Source: Oreohelix idahoensis (lineage: Eukaryota > Mollusca > Gastropoda > Stylommatophora > Oreohelicidae). Taken from it: DNA of 64,000 nucleotides. The DNA is taken from the NCBI GenBank assembly GCA_024509875.1, contig JAMPIV010003466.1, forward strand, positions 310,001-374,000, written 5' to 3'. How positions within the stretch are numbered: the stretch's first letter is position 1; every line of letters starts with the position of its first letter. Under the pieces are notes generated by a model. It did no database searches, had not been told where the DNA came from, and saw nothing but the letters and a program-made list of their open reading frames with translations. The position numbers and the translations under genes are program-made. Positions 45,995 to 57,640 of this stretch are shown piece after piece.

Positions 45995-46663
45995 ACATGT
46001 TCCGACCAACATTACGTTAAATGGGCAAACGTTAGAAGAAGTTAACACCTTTAAATATCTCGGGTCCACTATATGTAGTGATGGGAGATCAAGTAAAGAA
46101 ATCAAGACAAGACTTGAGATGGCCTCAGCTGCCATGACAAGACTGAATGTGATCTGGAAAAAAAACATCAGTTTTCCTGTGAAGATCAAATTATACAAAT
46201 CACTTGTATTATCTATTCTCTTATATGGGTGTGAGAGCTGGACACTCACTGCAGATACGGAGCGAAGGATTCAGGCTTTCGAGCATAAATGTTATAGAAG
46301 AATTTTGCGCATTTGCTATAAAGAGCACAAAACAAATGTCTATGTTAGAGAGAAGATAAACACCTATGCAGGCCACCAAGAACCACTTTTGTCAGTAGTG
46401 AAACGTCGAAAGCTTGCCTGGTTTGGGCATGTAACTCGGCATGACTCCCTTTCGAAAATGATCCTCCAGGGAACAGTCGAAGGTAAACGGAGAAGAGGAA
46501 GGCAAAGAAAATCCTGGGCTGATAACATCAAAGAATGGGCAGGACACGGTTTTTCCACACTTGTACGCATTGCTGAGGATAGAGAGCAGTGGAGGACCTT
46601 GTCTGCTGATGCTTCCACCATGGCACCCCTACGACCCATAACGGATTACGGGTTGAGATGATG
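45995..46663 (+). pseudogene. 5'-truncated LINE fragment, RT C-terminal domain
   Basis: One open frame covers NGQTLEEVNTFKYLGSTICSD, KIKLYKSLVLSILLYGCESW, TLTADTERRIQAFEHKCYRR, RRKLAWFGHVTRHDSLSK, GRQRKSWADNIKEWAGHGF and AEDREQWRTLSADAS, to a stop at 46659. This is the region after the RT catalytic box in a LINE family that is abundant in molluscs. The catalytic YADD is not included. A short GATGATGA tail follows the stop, as expected for the 3' end. The frame is intact but only a fragment, with no endonuclease or RT core. Confidence 0.85.
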
Positions 46664-47084
46664 ATGAAATGACAACAAGAGAATTAGTGACGTTATAGGA
46701 CAGCAGCAGAAAAATCACAACATATATTTTTCTCGCCATTTTTTGGTTGGTGACTTACTCGTTGTATTTTGAAGTCGCCGATGAATTAACATACCATTAG
46801 AATATGATGACGAGAACGTACTATGTATAAACACGGTCTTCGCTGAAGGTTCAGTATTCTATAGCAAGTGTTGTTCGTCTGAGTTAAGACAGAATATCAA
46901 GTTGCAATTGAACATCATTATTAGGGAAAACGAGCTTAAGGCACTCCAGTATTCACGAAACAGCTAGAACGTCTAGGTCGACCAACTGGTCACACTAATA
47001 AGAGATCGATAGGTGGTATCACCATCTCCTCCATTCATGGGTCAAAATAAAATATCATTGGCTTTACAAGCGATAATTTTACGA
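46664..47084. other. Noncoding gap
   Basis: No recognised features. It may contain decayed endonuclease sequence of LINE copy B toward its right end. Confidence 0.4.
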
Positions 47085-47783
47085 CAACAATGGGAATCAC
47101 CAAATGGCCGGGGCAGAAACCAGATAGACCAAAATGTGAAAAATGGTAGAAAGAGGCATTCATTACAAGATGTGAAAGTAAGAAGAGATGCAGATGTGGG
47201 AAGCGATCACAACTAAGTAGTAGCAAGTCTAAAGGTGAAACTCAGAACTGATTGACCAAATGTAACTAAACAGAAAAGGTATACATCTTCTAACTGAAAA
47301 GCTTTTATGGTTGATATAAAGAGACGATATGAAATTGCTAAGAGCCAGGATAAGACACGACTGATGATGTTGACCAGAGATTCAATACCATTTCAAAAAT
47401 ATATAAAGAAAGTAGCAAATCATGCCTGGGATTCCAGAAAAGGAGGAGACCCGATTGGATAACACTACAAACATTAAAAACTGTAGCGTTGAGGATAGAA
47501 TGAAAAGAAAAAATAAAAGCAGAAGTCCCCCAGGTTAAAGAAAATATCTAGCTAAGAGTACAGTCAGCTAGACATAGGAAGTGAACGTCAAACCACAGCA
47601 CAATAGAAGATGTGCAGATCATGTATTCACCGTCATTAACATTATATAGAGCAGTGCTCAGAACAACTTTTGACAGCAAGTACACGGACAGCTCATGGAA
47701 ATCACTGAGGGGTTATGGAATTTCCAGCTGCATTGTTTCCATCATAAAGAGCCTCTATTCTAATTTTACAAGTAGTGTTGGAA
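47085..47783 (+). pseudogene. LINE copy B, 5' piece (endonuclease end to early RT)
   Basis: WESPNGRGRNQIDQ and SLQDVKVRRDADVGSDHN (47085-47215) are the C-terminal AP-endonuclease blocks of this LINE type, followed by a decayed linker (MVDIKRRYEIAKSQDKTRL). From about 47605 the nucleotide sequence parallels LINE copy A at 26615-26830 (GAAGATGTGCAGATCAT, TTTCCATCATAAAGAGCCTC). The match is cut at 47783 by Gypsy-3 and resumes at 56294. There are multiple stops and deletions, including loss of the FVDFEKAFD block. Confidence 0.8.
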
Positions 47784-49538
47784 TGTGACAGGGGCGCTAG
47801 GGGTGCCTCACACCCCAGACCCGTGCACCAAGAAAATTTATAAAGGATCGTTTGACAGGGGTTGCAATTATTGGTTGCTTGCAACCCTCTCAGCAGCAGA
47901 CTTAACAATTCAAGCAATCCAAAGCCTTATGCAGATCAACATTTAATTCTACCGAACACAACCGAACACCAAACGAACAATCCAACAAACAATCAAACGA
48001 ACACCCAGTCAGTGTTCATAGACTGTCTGAAAAACAATAAATAAAACAATGTCTAAGTGAACATCAATAGCATGGATAATAACACTTACCATAAAGAAAA
48101 CATGCGCCCACCTGATATCATCAACTATCTCACACACTCATGCGTGTCGTCCAATGCGACTAGTATGGTGTTGTGCATGAGGCTGGCAATCGCACCGGGT
48201 AACATAGGTTGCTACCGAAACCACTACTGCAAGAGCATCTGAATGCTTCATGCTGAGGCAAACCACACCGGTGGCCCCATGCTCCCTCAGGAGCGGAGAA
48301 GAGAAATATACATCTGGTACGCCCACGTGCTCTCACAAACCATTGTTCACACAACAATAATAATCAACTGGACATAAAATAATATTCTTCAATACATGTA
48401 CAACAAATAATCTCAATAATGAGAATTAACTACTACCTCTCAACCGACCCACATCAACACTCGTTCTCGCACTCTGAACATGTCGTAAGTGACGACTGGT
48501 GCGCCTGGCCACAAACGTGTCATATGTGACCCCTGACGAGATTGGGAACTCATCACATGAAACACATTATTACAGGAACAACCACTGTAACAGCATAAAA
48601 ATGCTTCTGTTGACTTGTGGTGGACACCAGCCGCATTGGTGTTTCCATGCTCCACCGGAAGCAAACAGAGAAACACCTGTCTCAACTTGCCTTACGCACC
48701 AGAAATCTAAATGACTATTCTCCCTTCTAAGTAACCACTAAAGATAAACAGTAGAATAATCAATAATCGTGAAATACACTAAATTACTTTTACATTAAAG
48801 GATAAAATAAAATTACTCTTACATTAAAGAATAATATTCTTGGCTTTAACCAAAAACTGGAACTAAATACACCGCGTGTCGCTCGGCATAACATATTATA
48901 GGTTTAACACGCGGAGCGTGTTTGCTCAGACTCGCTATCACCGCCTTTTATCACCACGAGGTTGCTATCTTGCGATTGTTAATCTTATCTAAATTTCGCA
49001 GTGAAATAGCCTCACACTATGTCTGCCTTTCTGAAGAATGAAATAATCGCTCTTAAACTTTCACATCTATCTATCTATCTATTTATTCCATTAAACATTA
49101 AAATAGCCACATCGATATAATTTCAGAATCCTAGAAAACTAATGCTAATTTAAATTAACTCACGTGCTCAAGGCATTTACAGCTTGGCTCTTGTGTGTCT
49201 TCTTCGTCTGTTCTTACTGGGCGGCTGTCTCAACAATCCCAGTTTCGCCACTTGCTACCCCTTTTATAGGCCCTGGCCTAACCACTCAATTTACTGCGCG
49301 CTTACGCGCATTAATCTGCGCCACACAGATAACACACGCGATTATTGCTCCAGAATGCATGAAAACACAGATATACACAACTAGAGCAAAAACACTACTA
49401 ATATGTAGGCTTATTATGGCCTTGTAATAAATCTGCTTGAAGATAACGTGATCAAAAGGCACTAAACCACATAGACAACATGACTGCCCAGATGGGGCCA
49501 GCGCCGAGAACGACAGATCTCAAGATGGCGCTGTCACA
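47784..49538 (-). repeat. Gypsy-3 3' LTR (1755 bp)
   Basis: Near-identical to 54539-56293. Contains a (CTAT)n run near 49069-49083 and palindromic GCGCGCTTACGCGC near 49297. Confidence 0.97.
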
Positions 49539-49550
49539 TATTCCCCGCCT
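49539..49550 (-). other. Gypsy-3 polypurine tract
   Basis: AGGCGGGGAATA on the minus strand, directly abutting the 3' LTR. Confidence 0.75.
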
Positions 49551-49577
49551 GATTTTGTTGTCGTCCCGACAACTGCA

Positions 49578-52500
49578 CTAAGCTATGCGCTTCAGTCGTA
49601 TTCTCTCAGAACGTCTCGGGGCAGGACCTTCTATCGGCTGCAGGGCATACCAGCCTGGTTCGGGCGTTAAATCATTTTCGTCCTCCCTAGGGTCTGTCTC
49701 CTCTGGCAAAGCTGGTGCTTCAGGTAGGCCTAGTGTCGTATCTATCAAGTCTGGTGAATCATCTTTGTCTTCACTACGTCTGAGTTCGTTGCCAGTGACT
49801 CTAATGCCCGGACTCGCTCTGTCTGTTCGCTGGATGACATACGGACCTCCTGTCATTGTGGGAGCCCGAATAACAATGTACTCCTCTTCTGACCACATGT
49901 CACGAATTTTGGATCTCTCAGCGTAGTGCATTCTTTTCCTCACCAATTGTCCCACCTGTAGTGGAGTAGAACACGGCAGCTTGTCACATCTCTCTTTCCG
50001 TACTGCTGCCAACTTCTGCAACCGTGCCTCTGCTCTTACGTGCGCCTCCCGTAACCTGGAAAGGTGCCCTTCAAGCCACTGGTCAACTGTAGCTGGTTCT
50101 TCGTCCTCTGTTGAATGGCCCAATATGAAATCGACGGGCATTTTCGGCTCCCTCCCAAACAAAAGATAGTAAGGGGAGTAACCCGTAGACGCATGGGGAG
50201 TAGCGTTGTAGACTGCAAGGACCTCTGCCAGGTGGTCAGACCATCTCCGTTTCTCAGTGGTGGACAATGGCCTTAAGAGATCATGCAACGTCCTGTTAAA
50301 CCGCTCACACTGGCCATTTCCACGAGGGTTGTATGCCGTCGTTCGACTTTTCTCGACGCCATATACTCTGCACAGTTCGGATATGACAGCCGATTCGAAA
50401 TTTCTACCCTGGTCGGAATGAAGCCTCTGCGGCACCCCTAGGTACAAAAACCACTTTTCTACCAACGCTCGGGCCACGGTGGTTGCTTTTTGGTCTCTGG
50501 TTGGGACGGCAACTGCAAACTTGCTAAATACATCAGTCATAATGAGTACATTCTCGTAGCCTCGTGCGTCTTTTTCCAGCAGCGTAAAGTCCATGGCGAC
50601 TACCTCAAAAGGCTTGGATGCCAGCAGATTTCCCGATGGACCTTGGATCTTGAGATGCGGGGCTTTTGCTATATTGCATCTACTGCACCTTCTGCAGAAT
50701 GTCTCTACATCACACGTTATGCCATCCCAGAAACATCTGTTCCTCAGTATCTGCAACATGCGATCACGACCCTGATGGCCAGTTTTGTGCACTGCCTCCA
50801 GAACTCGCGTTTTTAAAGATTCTGGAACCACAAGTTGCGTGATCTTAGTCCCATTTGGTCCGCTTACTGTCCGATACAGCAAGCCTCCAATTAGTGTTAA
50901 GCGCCTACGCTGCCTTAGTAACTTCTTTGCTGGCTTCGATAATCTCCTCGTCCCCTCCTTGGGCAATCTAGTACCATCTCTCATAATTCTGGAGACTGTC
51001 ATAATATCAGTATCAGCCTCCTGCAATGCTAACAGTTCTTCAAGAGAATAGGATGGAAACGTTTGTGACGCACCTGTGCCTGGATCCGGGCCCGGTGCAT
51101 CTCCCATCTCCACTGCTCCACACATGGCTCTTAACTCCACATTCCGCAGCAAACCTAACCTTGGGGGTATAGTTGTTGAGCGAGCTGGCACTAATGCTAT
51201 GTGACTGATGGCAACATCATCATCTTCATCGGTGTGTTCTGGATTCTCTATAGGATACCGAGAGAGGTAGTCAGCATTTCCGTTCGCTCTACCTGCCTTG
51301 TGTTTGATAGAGTAATTAAACATCGACATCTGTGCTATCCACCTCTGTTCGATTGCGCCAAGCTTAGACTTTTGCCACAGAGCCAAACTCCTGTTGTCAG
51401 TAAACACCTCAACTTGAGCACCGAGCAGATAACTCCTGAACTTTTCCGTCATAGCCCATTTCATACTTAGCAGTTCAAGTTTCATGCTACTTTTGGCATT
51501 TTTCTCTGATGGTCGCAGAGTGCGACTGGCATATGCTAACACCCTTTTCTTGCCATCTTGCACTTGTGACAGCACGGCTCCCAATCCCTGGTATGAGGCA
51601 TCCACTTCCAGTATAAAGGGCACAGAAAAATCTGGGAAACCAAGAAGAGGGGTAGACGTAAGCATAGCTTTCAACTGCTTAAAAGCAACATCACACTCTT
51701 GGGTCCACAGTTCTCCTATGGCAGTTTTCCTGGACCTTCGTTTACCCTGTGGATCTTGGTCTTCATTTAACTGAGCAACCAGTTCATGCAGTGGGCGTGC
51801 TATAGTGGCAAACCCGGGCACAAACCTCCGATAATAACTGGCAAGACCGAGGAATGCACGTAACTCTGTCTGTGTTCTGGGTATTGATGCCCTTGTAATA
51901 GCTTGTATCTTATCCTCCATCGCTCCAATGCCCTCTTCAGACACCGTATGACCCAAAAATTCCACCTTCGGCTTGCAGAAATGACATTTAGCTGCATTCA
52001 ATTTCAGGCCTAGTTGTTGCAACCGCTGGAACACTTTTTCAAGCCGCCGCAGGTGTTCTGCAAAGCCGGTTGAATACACAAGAATGTCATCTAGATAGAC
52101 CAGTAACAGCTGGAACATCATATCATGCATGGAACTCTGCATCAGTCGCTGAAAAGTACTGGCCGAATTAGCTAGTCCCATGGGCATTCTAGTGTACTCA
52201 TACAATCCAAATGGGGTGGTGAACGCCGTTTTCTCTTGATCCTCTGCCCTCATAGCTACCTGATAGTAGCCACTTGCTAGATCTAGTGAAGAAAATATTT
52301 TTGCTCCTCCTAAAGCATCTAAATATTCCTCCACACGAGGAAGAGGGTAGGCGTCCTTTTTGGTCTTGGCATTGACAGCTCTGAAGTCTACACATAATCG
52401 CAGTTTGCCATCTTTCTTCCTCACGAGCACAATAGGCGAAGCCCAGGGGCTTGAACTTTCTCTTATAATTTGTTTGTCGAGGAGACCCCGAAGGTGGTCT

Positions 52501-54413
52501 TGCACCTCTTTGTAGAAAGCTGGAGGAATTCGCCTGTAGGGTTGTTTTACTGGAGTATCATCCGTCAACTGAATCGAATGAGATACCTTACTTGTATACC
52601 CTACATCATTCTCATCTTTAGCGAAAAGGCTGTTATATTGTTGTAGTAACTTCTGTAGTTGGCGCTTTTCGTCCTGGCTGCCTTCAAACCCATTTAAATC
52701 AACTGGGCTGCAAACAGGTACCCTGGCTGGGCATCCCGGCTGTGCAGATATCTCCACTTCCTGGGCTCCAACAACTCTGAAGTGTCTCTCATAGTCTGCG
52801 CATGCCTCAGAAAGTTCTCCAACTTGAGTACCCCTAGCCAGCAAAAGGTCTTCATCTCCAAGATTTACTGCTTGGACCTGACAGAACCTTCCTCTGAGTA
52901 CAGTTAGTGTGTGACATAAAACCAGCCCTTTATGGTCTAAGTCTCTTGAGGGTTCAAAAAGCACTGTCTTCTCTAATCTGGAGCCTCTTCTACATTTCAC
53001 CTGTATAGTAGCGATCGAGCGAGCTGGTATGTAGGTTTTTCTTCCTCCTGCAACCCACACCTTCACTCTATCTAACATTACCTCTTGTGTGTCTTTTCCA
53101 GGAGCTTGCCATTTGAGGAAGCTGTGGATGTTCTTTACTTCCGCCAGTATGTTGGTGCCTATTATACCAGGCGCTTTGTCAGGCCCATTCACACTTTTAA
53201 CTACATAGATGCCACAGTTCTTGACATGGCACTCCCCAATTTTGACGTCAACCACTAGATGGCCAGCATAAGGAATCGTGACACCATTGGCAGCAGTTAG
53301 TCGTACCCATTTACTTTCATCCAGGGCCAGATCTCCAAAAAGCTGCTGAAAGCACTGTTCCGTAACAGTTGAAACTTGCGACCCAGTATCAAGAATACAC
53401 CTGACTTTCTTCCCTGCTATTAGTACATCACATTCCGGTCGACCACCAACCATCTTTATCTCTGAGCCATTCTGTTCCCTTTCCTTAACCTGACTCCCAG
53501 CCGCAGAGGAATCTAGTTTAATGCCTGTGGATATCGATTCTGTACGTGGCCTTAGTCTTCTGCGTCTAAAACAGCGAACTGTCCTGGTACGTCCCCCCTG
53601 CTCCTGAGACATCGCATCAATTTTAGCCTCTAATTGAGCCACCTGTGCTCTCAGCCGCTCTACTTCTGCGCCTAATGCGTGTATATCGGGTACCGTCACG
53701 GTATTTACTACTCCGACGCTGGCAACACCAGCCCCAGGGGCGTGTTCAATCTCTAAAAACCGTAGGGCATAGTCCCTCACCGACTTAAACGATGCTGTAG
53801 GCTCCTTAAAGATCATTTCCTTTGCAAGCTTTCTTACTAGGTCATCTCTCAGACAAGCAGCAAACTGGTCACGAAGAAAGGATGGCGCCAAAGGAGTGAC
53901 ATTGTTCTGCTTTTGTGCCCTTACAACACTTTCAAACACCTCGTGAATGCGATGGGAGAATTCCCAAAGAGACTCCCTTGCACCTTGCCGGGTAGAGTAG
54001 AACGCGGCCATTACTTCTGGGATGCTCCGACGCTCCCCATACACCCTAAGAATGGAATGTAGCATTGCTTCTGGGTCACCGTCATCAGCCTGAATCCTCA
54101 GCTCCCTACGGACACTTGGGGTCACACTGTCAAGAATAACATCTGCCTGGTCCTCTTTACTCATCATCCCTACTCTCCAGGCAGCTCTCACCTCTCTGAC
54201 ATATTCCTCAGCCGTAGGACCCGTGCGCTCCCCAAAGCACCGCACTCTCTTGTGAGTAGGTACCACGATGTACTGTACTCGTTCTGGTTGACGATCCAGC
54301 CCTACTACAGGGTCATCCACCTCAGCCACATCTTCGTTATCAGTTCTACTAGCAGCACGTGTGTTGCGTGCCGCCATCTTGTTGCTAGTAGAGTTGACTA
54401 GAAATCTTGACAA
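49578..54413 (-). CDS. Gypsy-3 Gag-Pol polyprotein, canonical order
   Basis: 1611 residues without a stop. An internal Met (MAARNTRAASRT, residue 12) may be the real start. Gag has RVRCFGERTGPTAEEYVREV and SLWEFSHRIHEVFESV. I see no CCHC zinc knuckle; the region after Gag is Arg-rich instead (CFRRRRLRPR). The protease has CILDTGSQVSTV (about 342). RT has LRLCVDFRAVNAKT, FSSLDLASGYYQV and YLDDILVY (about 774). RNase H has LEVDASYQGLGAVLSQ (about 938) and the ADYLSRYP end. Integrase follows: zinc region HKTGHQGRD...CRRCSRC, core VVAMDFTLLE, HSDQGRNFE and GNGQCERFNRTLH, then a basic tail. No chromodomain and no env are visible. Confidence 0.95.
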   Translation of the reverse strand: MSRFLVNSTSNKMAARNTRAASRTDNEDVAEVDDPVVGLDRQPERVQYIVVPTHKRVRCFGERTGPTAEEYVREVRAAWRVGMMSKEDQADVILDSVTPSVRRELRIQADDGDPEAMLHSILRVYGERRSIPEVMAAFYSTRQGARESLWEFSHRIHEVFESVVRAQKQNNVTPLAPSFLRDQFAACLRDDLVRKLAKEMIFKEPTASFKSVRDYALRFLEIEHAPGAGVASVGVVNTVTVPDIHALGAEVERLRAQVAQLEAKIDAMSQEQGGRTRTVRCFRRRRLRPRTESISTGIKLDSSAAGSQVKEREQNGSEIKMVGGRPECDVLIAGKKVRCILDTGSQVSTVTEQCFQQLFGDLALDESKWVRLTAANGVTIPYAGHLVVDVKIGECHVKNCGIYVVKSVNGPDKAPGIIGTNILAEVKNIHSFLKWQAPGKDTQEVMLDRVKVWVAGGRKTYIPARSIATIQVKCRRGSRLEKTVLFEPSRDLDHKGLVLCHTLTVLRGRFCQVQAVNLGDEDLLLARGTQVGELSEACADYERHFRVVGAQEVEISAQPGCPARVPVCSPVDLNGFEGSQDEKRQLQKLLQQYNSLFAKDENDVGYTSKVSHSIQLTDDTPVKQPYRRIPPAFYKEVQDHLRGLLDKQIIRESSSPWASPIVLVRKKDGKLRLCVDFRAVNAKTKKDAYPLPRVEEYLDALGGAKIFSSLDLASGYYQVAMRAEDQEKTAFTTPFGLYEYTRMPMGLANSASTFQRLMQSSMHDMMFQLLLVYLDDILVYSTGFAEHLRRLEKVFQRLQQLGLKLNAAKCHFCKPKVEFLGHTVSEEGIGAMEDKIQAITRASIPRTQTELRAFLGLASYYRRFVPGFATIARPLHELVAQLNEDQDPQGKRRSRKTAIGELWTQECDVAFKQLKAMLTSTPLLGFPDFSVPFILEVDASYQGLGAVLSQVQDGKKRVLAYASRTLRPSEKNAKSSMKLELLSMKWAMTEKFRSYLLGAQVEVFTDNRSLALWQKSKLGAIEQRWIAQMSMFNYSIKHKAGRANGNADYLSRYPIENPEHTDEDDDVAISHIALVPARSTTIPPRLGLLRNVELRAMCGAVEMGDAPGPDPGTGASQTFPSYSLEELLALQEADTDIMTVSRIMRDGTRLPKEGTRRLSKPAKKLLRQRRRLTLIGGLLYRTVSGPNGTKITQLVVPESLKTRVLEAVHKTGHQGRDRMLQILRNRCFWDGITCDVETFCRRCSRCNIAKAPHLKIQGPSGNLLASKPFEVVAMDFTLLEKDARGYENVLIMTDVFSKFAVAVPTRDQKATTVARALVEKWFLYLGVPQRLHSDQGRNFESAVISELCRVYGVEKSRTTAYNPRGNGQCERFNRTLHDLLRPLSTTEKRRWSDHLAEVLAVYNATPHASTGYSPYYLLFGREPKMPVDFILGHSTEDEEPATVDQWLEGHLSRLREAHVRAEARLQKLAAVRKERCDKLPCSTPLQVGQLVRKRMHYAERSKIRDMWSEEEYIVIRAPTMTGGPYVIQRTDRASPGIRVTGNELRRSEDKDDSPDLIDTTLGLPEAPALPEETDPREDENDLTPEPGWYALQPIEGPAPRRSERIRLKRIA

Positions 54414-54518
54414 ACTGGATGATCCCGTCCCTTGCCTTGCACTGAACTGGGTGTTCTACTGTTTCGGCTGTTGCTGCTCTGATTGCTGAAGAGTTGCTTC
54501 ACTGCGTGCTGTCTGTCA

Positions 54519-54536
54519 ATCCTGCCGACGACGCCA
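54519..54536 (-). other. Gypsy-3 primer-binding site
   Basis: On the minus strand TGGCGTCGTCGGCAGGAT begins two bases after the 5' LTR. It starts with the TGG expected from a tRNA CCA end. The tRNA identity is not determined. Confidence 0.75.
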
Positions 54537-54538
54537 CT

Positions 54539-56293
54539 TGTGACAGGGGCGCTAGGGGTGCCTCACACCCCAGACCCGTGCACCAAGAAAATTTATAAAG
54601 GATCGTTTGACAGGGGTTGCAATTATTGGTTGCTTGCAACCCTCTCAGCAGCAGACTTAACAATTCAAGCAATCCAAAGCCTTATGCAGATCAACATTTA
54701 ATTCTACCGAACACAACCGAACACCAAACGAACAATCCAACAAACAATCAAACGAACACCCAGTCAGTGTTCATAGACTGTCTGAAAAACAATAAATAAA
54801 ACAATGTCTAAGTGAACATCAATAGCATGGATAATAACACTTACCATAAAGAAAACATGCGCCCACCTGATATCATCAACTATCTCACACACTCATGCGT
54901 GTCGTCCAATGCGACTAGTATGGTGTTGTGCATGAGGCTGGCAATCGCACCGGGTAACATAGGTTGCTACCGAAACCACTACTGCAAGAGCATCTGAATG
55001 CTTCATGCTGAGGCAAACCACACCGGTGGCCCCATGCTCCCTCAGGAGCGGAGAAGAGAAATATACATCTGGTACGCCCACGTGCTCTCACAAACCATTG
55101 TTCACACAACAATAATAATCAACTGGACATAAAATAATATTCTTCAATACATGTACAACAAATAATCTCAATAATGAGAATTAACTACTACCTCTCAACC
55201 GACCCACATCAACACTCGTTCTCGCACTCTGAACATGTCGTAAGTGACGACTGGTGCGCCTGGCCACAAACGTGTCATATGTGACCCCTGACGAGATTGG
55301 GAACTCATCACATGAAACACATTATTACAGGAACAACCACTGTAACAGCATAAAAATGCTTCTGTTGACTTGTGGTGGACACCAGCCGCATTGGTGTTTC
55401 CATGCTCCACCGGGAGCAAACAGAGAAACACCTGTCTCAACTTGCCTTACGCACCAGAAATCTAAATGACTATTCTCCTTTCTAAGTAACCACTAAAGAT
55501 AAACAGTAGAATAATCAATAATCGTGAAATACACTAAATTACTTTTACATTAAAGGATAAAATAAAATTACTCTTACATTAAAGAATAATATTCTTGGCT
55601 TTAACCAAAAACTGGAACTAAATACACCGCGTGTCGCTCGGCATAACATATTATAGGTTTAACACGCGGAGCGTGTTTGCTCAGACTCGCTATCACCGCC
55701 TTTTATCACCACGAGGTTGCTATCTTGCGATTGTTAATCTTATCTAAATTTCGCAGTGAAATAGCCTCACACTATGTCTGCCTTTCTGAAGAATGAAATA
55801 ATCGCTCTTAAACTTTCACATCTATCTATCTATCTATTTATTCCATTAAACATTAAAATAGCCACATCGATATAATTTCAGAATCCTAGAAAACTAATGC
55901 TAATTTAAATTAACTCACGTGCTCAAGGCATTTACAGCTTGGCTCTTGTGTGTCTTCTTCGTCTGTTCTTACTGGGCGGCTGTCTCAACAATCCCAGTTT
56001 CGCCACTTGCTACCCCTTTTATAGGCCCTGGCCTAACCACTCAATTTACTGCGCGCTTACGCGCATTAATCTGCGCCACACAGATAACACACGCGATTAT
56101 TGCTCCAGAATGCATGAAAACACAGATATACACAACTAGAGCAAAAACACTACTAATATGTAGGCTTATTATGGCCTTGTAATAAATCTGCTTGAAGATA
56201 ACGTGATCAAAAGGCACTAAACCACATAGACAACATGACTGCCCAGATGGGGCCAGCGCCGAGAACGACAGATCTCAAGATGGCGCTGTCACA
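54539..56293 (-). repeat. Gypsy-3 5' LTR (1755 bp)
   Basis: Partner of 47784-49538, same length. It begins at TGTGACAG (plus-strand view) and ends CTGTCACA. Confidence 0.97.
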
Positions 56294-56836
56294 GGAATAA
56301 GCATTCTAACTTTTGAGATAAAAACAGGAGTACCAAACGGATGCTCTGTATCAACCACTTTATTTTTGACCGTCATAGACAGGGCGCTACGCCATACAAT
56401 AGAGGACAGACCAAGAGGAATACGATGGACAACGTTTTCTACACTTGAAGATCTGGAATATGCAGATGACATTGCACCACTCGAACATTCACATAAACAC
56501 ATTCAAGAAAAAAACAGATATGCTGAATAAATAAAGTTCATTACAATAAGGAACCAGAAGCTGGAACAGACAGACACAATTATATACCAAGGGTACTTAG
56601 TAACACCAGGCTGCAGAAAAATCAAGGACATCAACAACAGAATCAATAAAGCGACGTCTTCTCAGTACAGCAGGTAACCAAATTAATATTATATGAGAGC
56701 TGTGTACTCTATGCGCTTCTCTACGGTGCGGAATGCTGGAGAGTAATAGAGAAGGATGTCGAAATTGTCATCTTTCCACTCAGTCTTTATAAGGACAATT
56801 CTCCGAATCTTTTGGCCGAATACCATCACCAACCAA
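56294..56836 (+). pseudogene. LINE copy B, middle piece (RT catalytic region)
   Basis: Resumes after Gypsy-3 with sequence matching LINE copy A at about 26845-27450: GAAAACAGGAGTA-like, then RWTTFSTLEDLEYADDIA (YADD near 56455-56480, followed by PLEHSHKHIQEK). It continues with the thumb region (ELCTLCASLRCGMLE-equivalent nucleotides near 56700) and ATTCTCCGAATCTTTTGGCC. Frame changes and deletions are frequent. The piece ends at CCATCACCAACCAA (56836), and its next codons, GAACTGCTTACTCG, are found at 63474. It is therefore interrupted a second time. Confidence 0.85.
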
Positions 56837-57113
56837 TAGTCTAGTCCCTGACCATAAGACCTTGAGGAATGTTGAGGTGGACGAGTTTTCTCTTCAGATC
56901 CTGTTAGGTTATGCCTGAAGGAAGGGTAAAATCTTGTGTAGCCATCTGGCAACCCGGGCATACGTTTTATAGAACGCCATTTTATTTTTCACATATAAGT
57001 GCAGCGGTTAGTATTGAATTTCGTAATTTTCTGTTCTTATCAGTATACCTATACCAAATCTGACGTGATTTGTGGATTCCTTATACAATTAGTTATAAGA
57101 TAAGACTATTTTG
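56837..57113 (+). repeat. Left terminal inverted repeat
   Basis: Pairs with 61064-61350 plus 63458-63470. Shared landmarks are GGTGGACGAGTTTTCTCTTC, CATCTGGCAACCCGGGCATA, TTTCGTAATTTTCTGTTCTT and CAGTATACCTATACCAAATC, found in the right arm as reverse complements with scattered differences. Confidence 0.85.
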
Positions 57114-57239
57114 GCAGTTATAAAACACGTTTTTGAAAATCTAACCATTTCTATACTTTATCTTGGGATTCCTTGAAATTGTTCTTATTTATTGATTTGC
57201 ATCCTTTCATTGGACTAAAATTCTACTTGCATGTATTGG

Positions 57240-57640
57240 AACATACATAAACGGCAGCGGGTTAGAAAACGTCCTCATTGAAAACCATGTGTTTGGTCCA
57301 AAAGTAGCAGAGAGTGTCCTTAAAGGTAGCAATTATGTAAGGTCAGTTAAAGGAATGTTTATGCTAGCAGAAGTGGCAGAAAGGCTTAAATGGAAAGCAT
57401 TTTTAAGTACCATTGAGGATGATGCTGGATTAGCTGCACAAGTTGGTGATGTGCTCAATGCTATGCAACACTCTACAACAGAAGACGCACAACTCAAGTT
57501 CCAAGATCAGAAGAAATATTGAAATCTTTGGTTGTTTTCACACTGGAACAGGTTAAGAATTCTGAGCAGTGCAAATATCTGGAGGGATTCTTGCATCTGA
57601 TAAGTCTTTTAAAGAACCTCATAAAAGCGGACAGGGAGAA
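57240..57640 (+). pseudogene. XPG-like transposon gene, N-terminal piece
   Basis: Reads GSGLENVLIENHVFGPKVAE, LKGSNYVRSVKGMFMLAEV, RLKWKAFLSTIEDDAGL. After a frame change near 57520 it reads EQCKYLEGFLHLISLLKNLI and KADREK. These blocks open a widespread, repetitive 'uncharacterised protein' family of cnidarians, arthropods and molluscs. A LINE 3' end then cuts the gene at 57641, and the next block (NWKFYLQAVNDVLPIFHIFD) follows at about 58871. Confidence 0.7.

Larger units (their letters stand above)
47784..56293 (-). mobile_element. Gypsy-3: young, intact Ty3/Gypsy element
   Basis: 8510-bp minus-strand element with 1755-bp LTRs that differ at about two positions by eye (CCGGAAGC/CCGGGAGC and TCTCCCTT/TCTCCTTT). 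LTR ends TGTGACAG...CTGTCACA form an 8-bp inverted repeat. GGAA flanks both sides (47780-47783 and 56294-56297; GGAAT is possible if the first T belongs to the target). A primer-binding site, a polypurine tract and a single open Gag-Pol frame in the canonical order (RT before integrase) are present. It is the best candidate in the window for a currently competent element. Confidence 0.96.

Noticed and set aside
45926..46249. Minus-strand 107-codon frame
   Set aside because: Antisense of the LINE RT fragment at 45995-46663.
48057..49427. Small frames repeated at 54812-56182
   Set aside because: Incidental frames in the Gypsy-3 LTRs.
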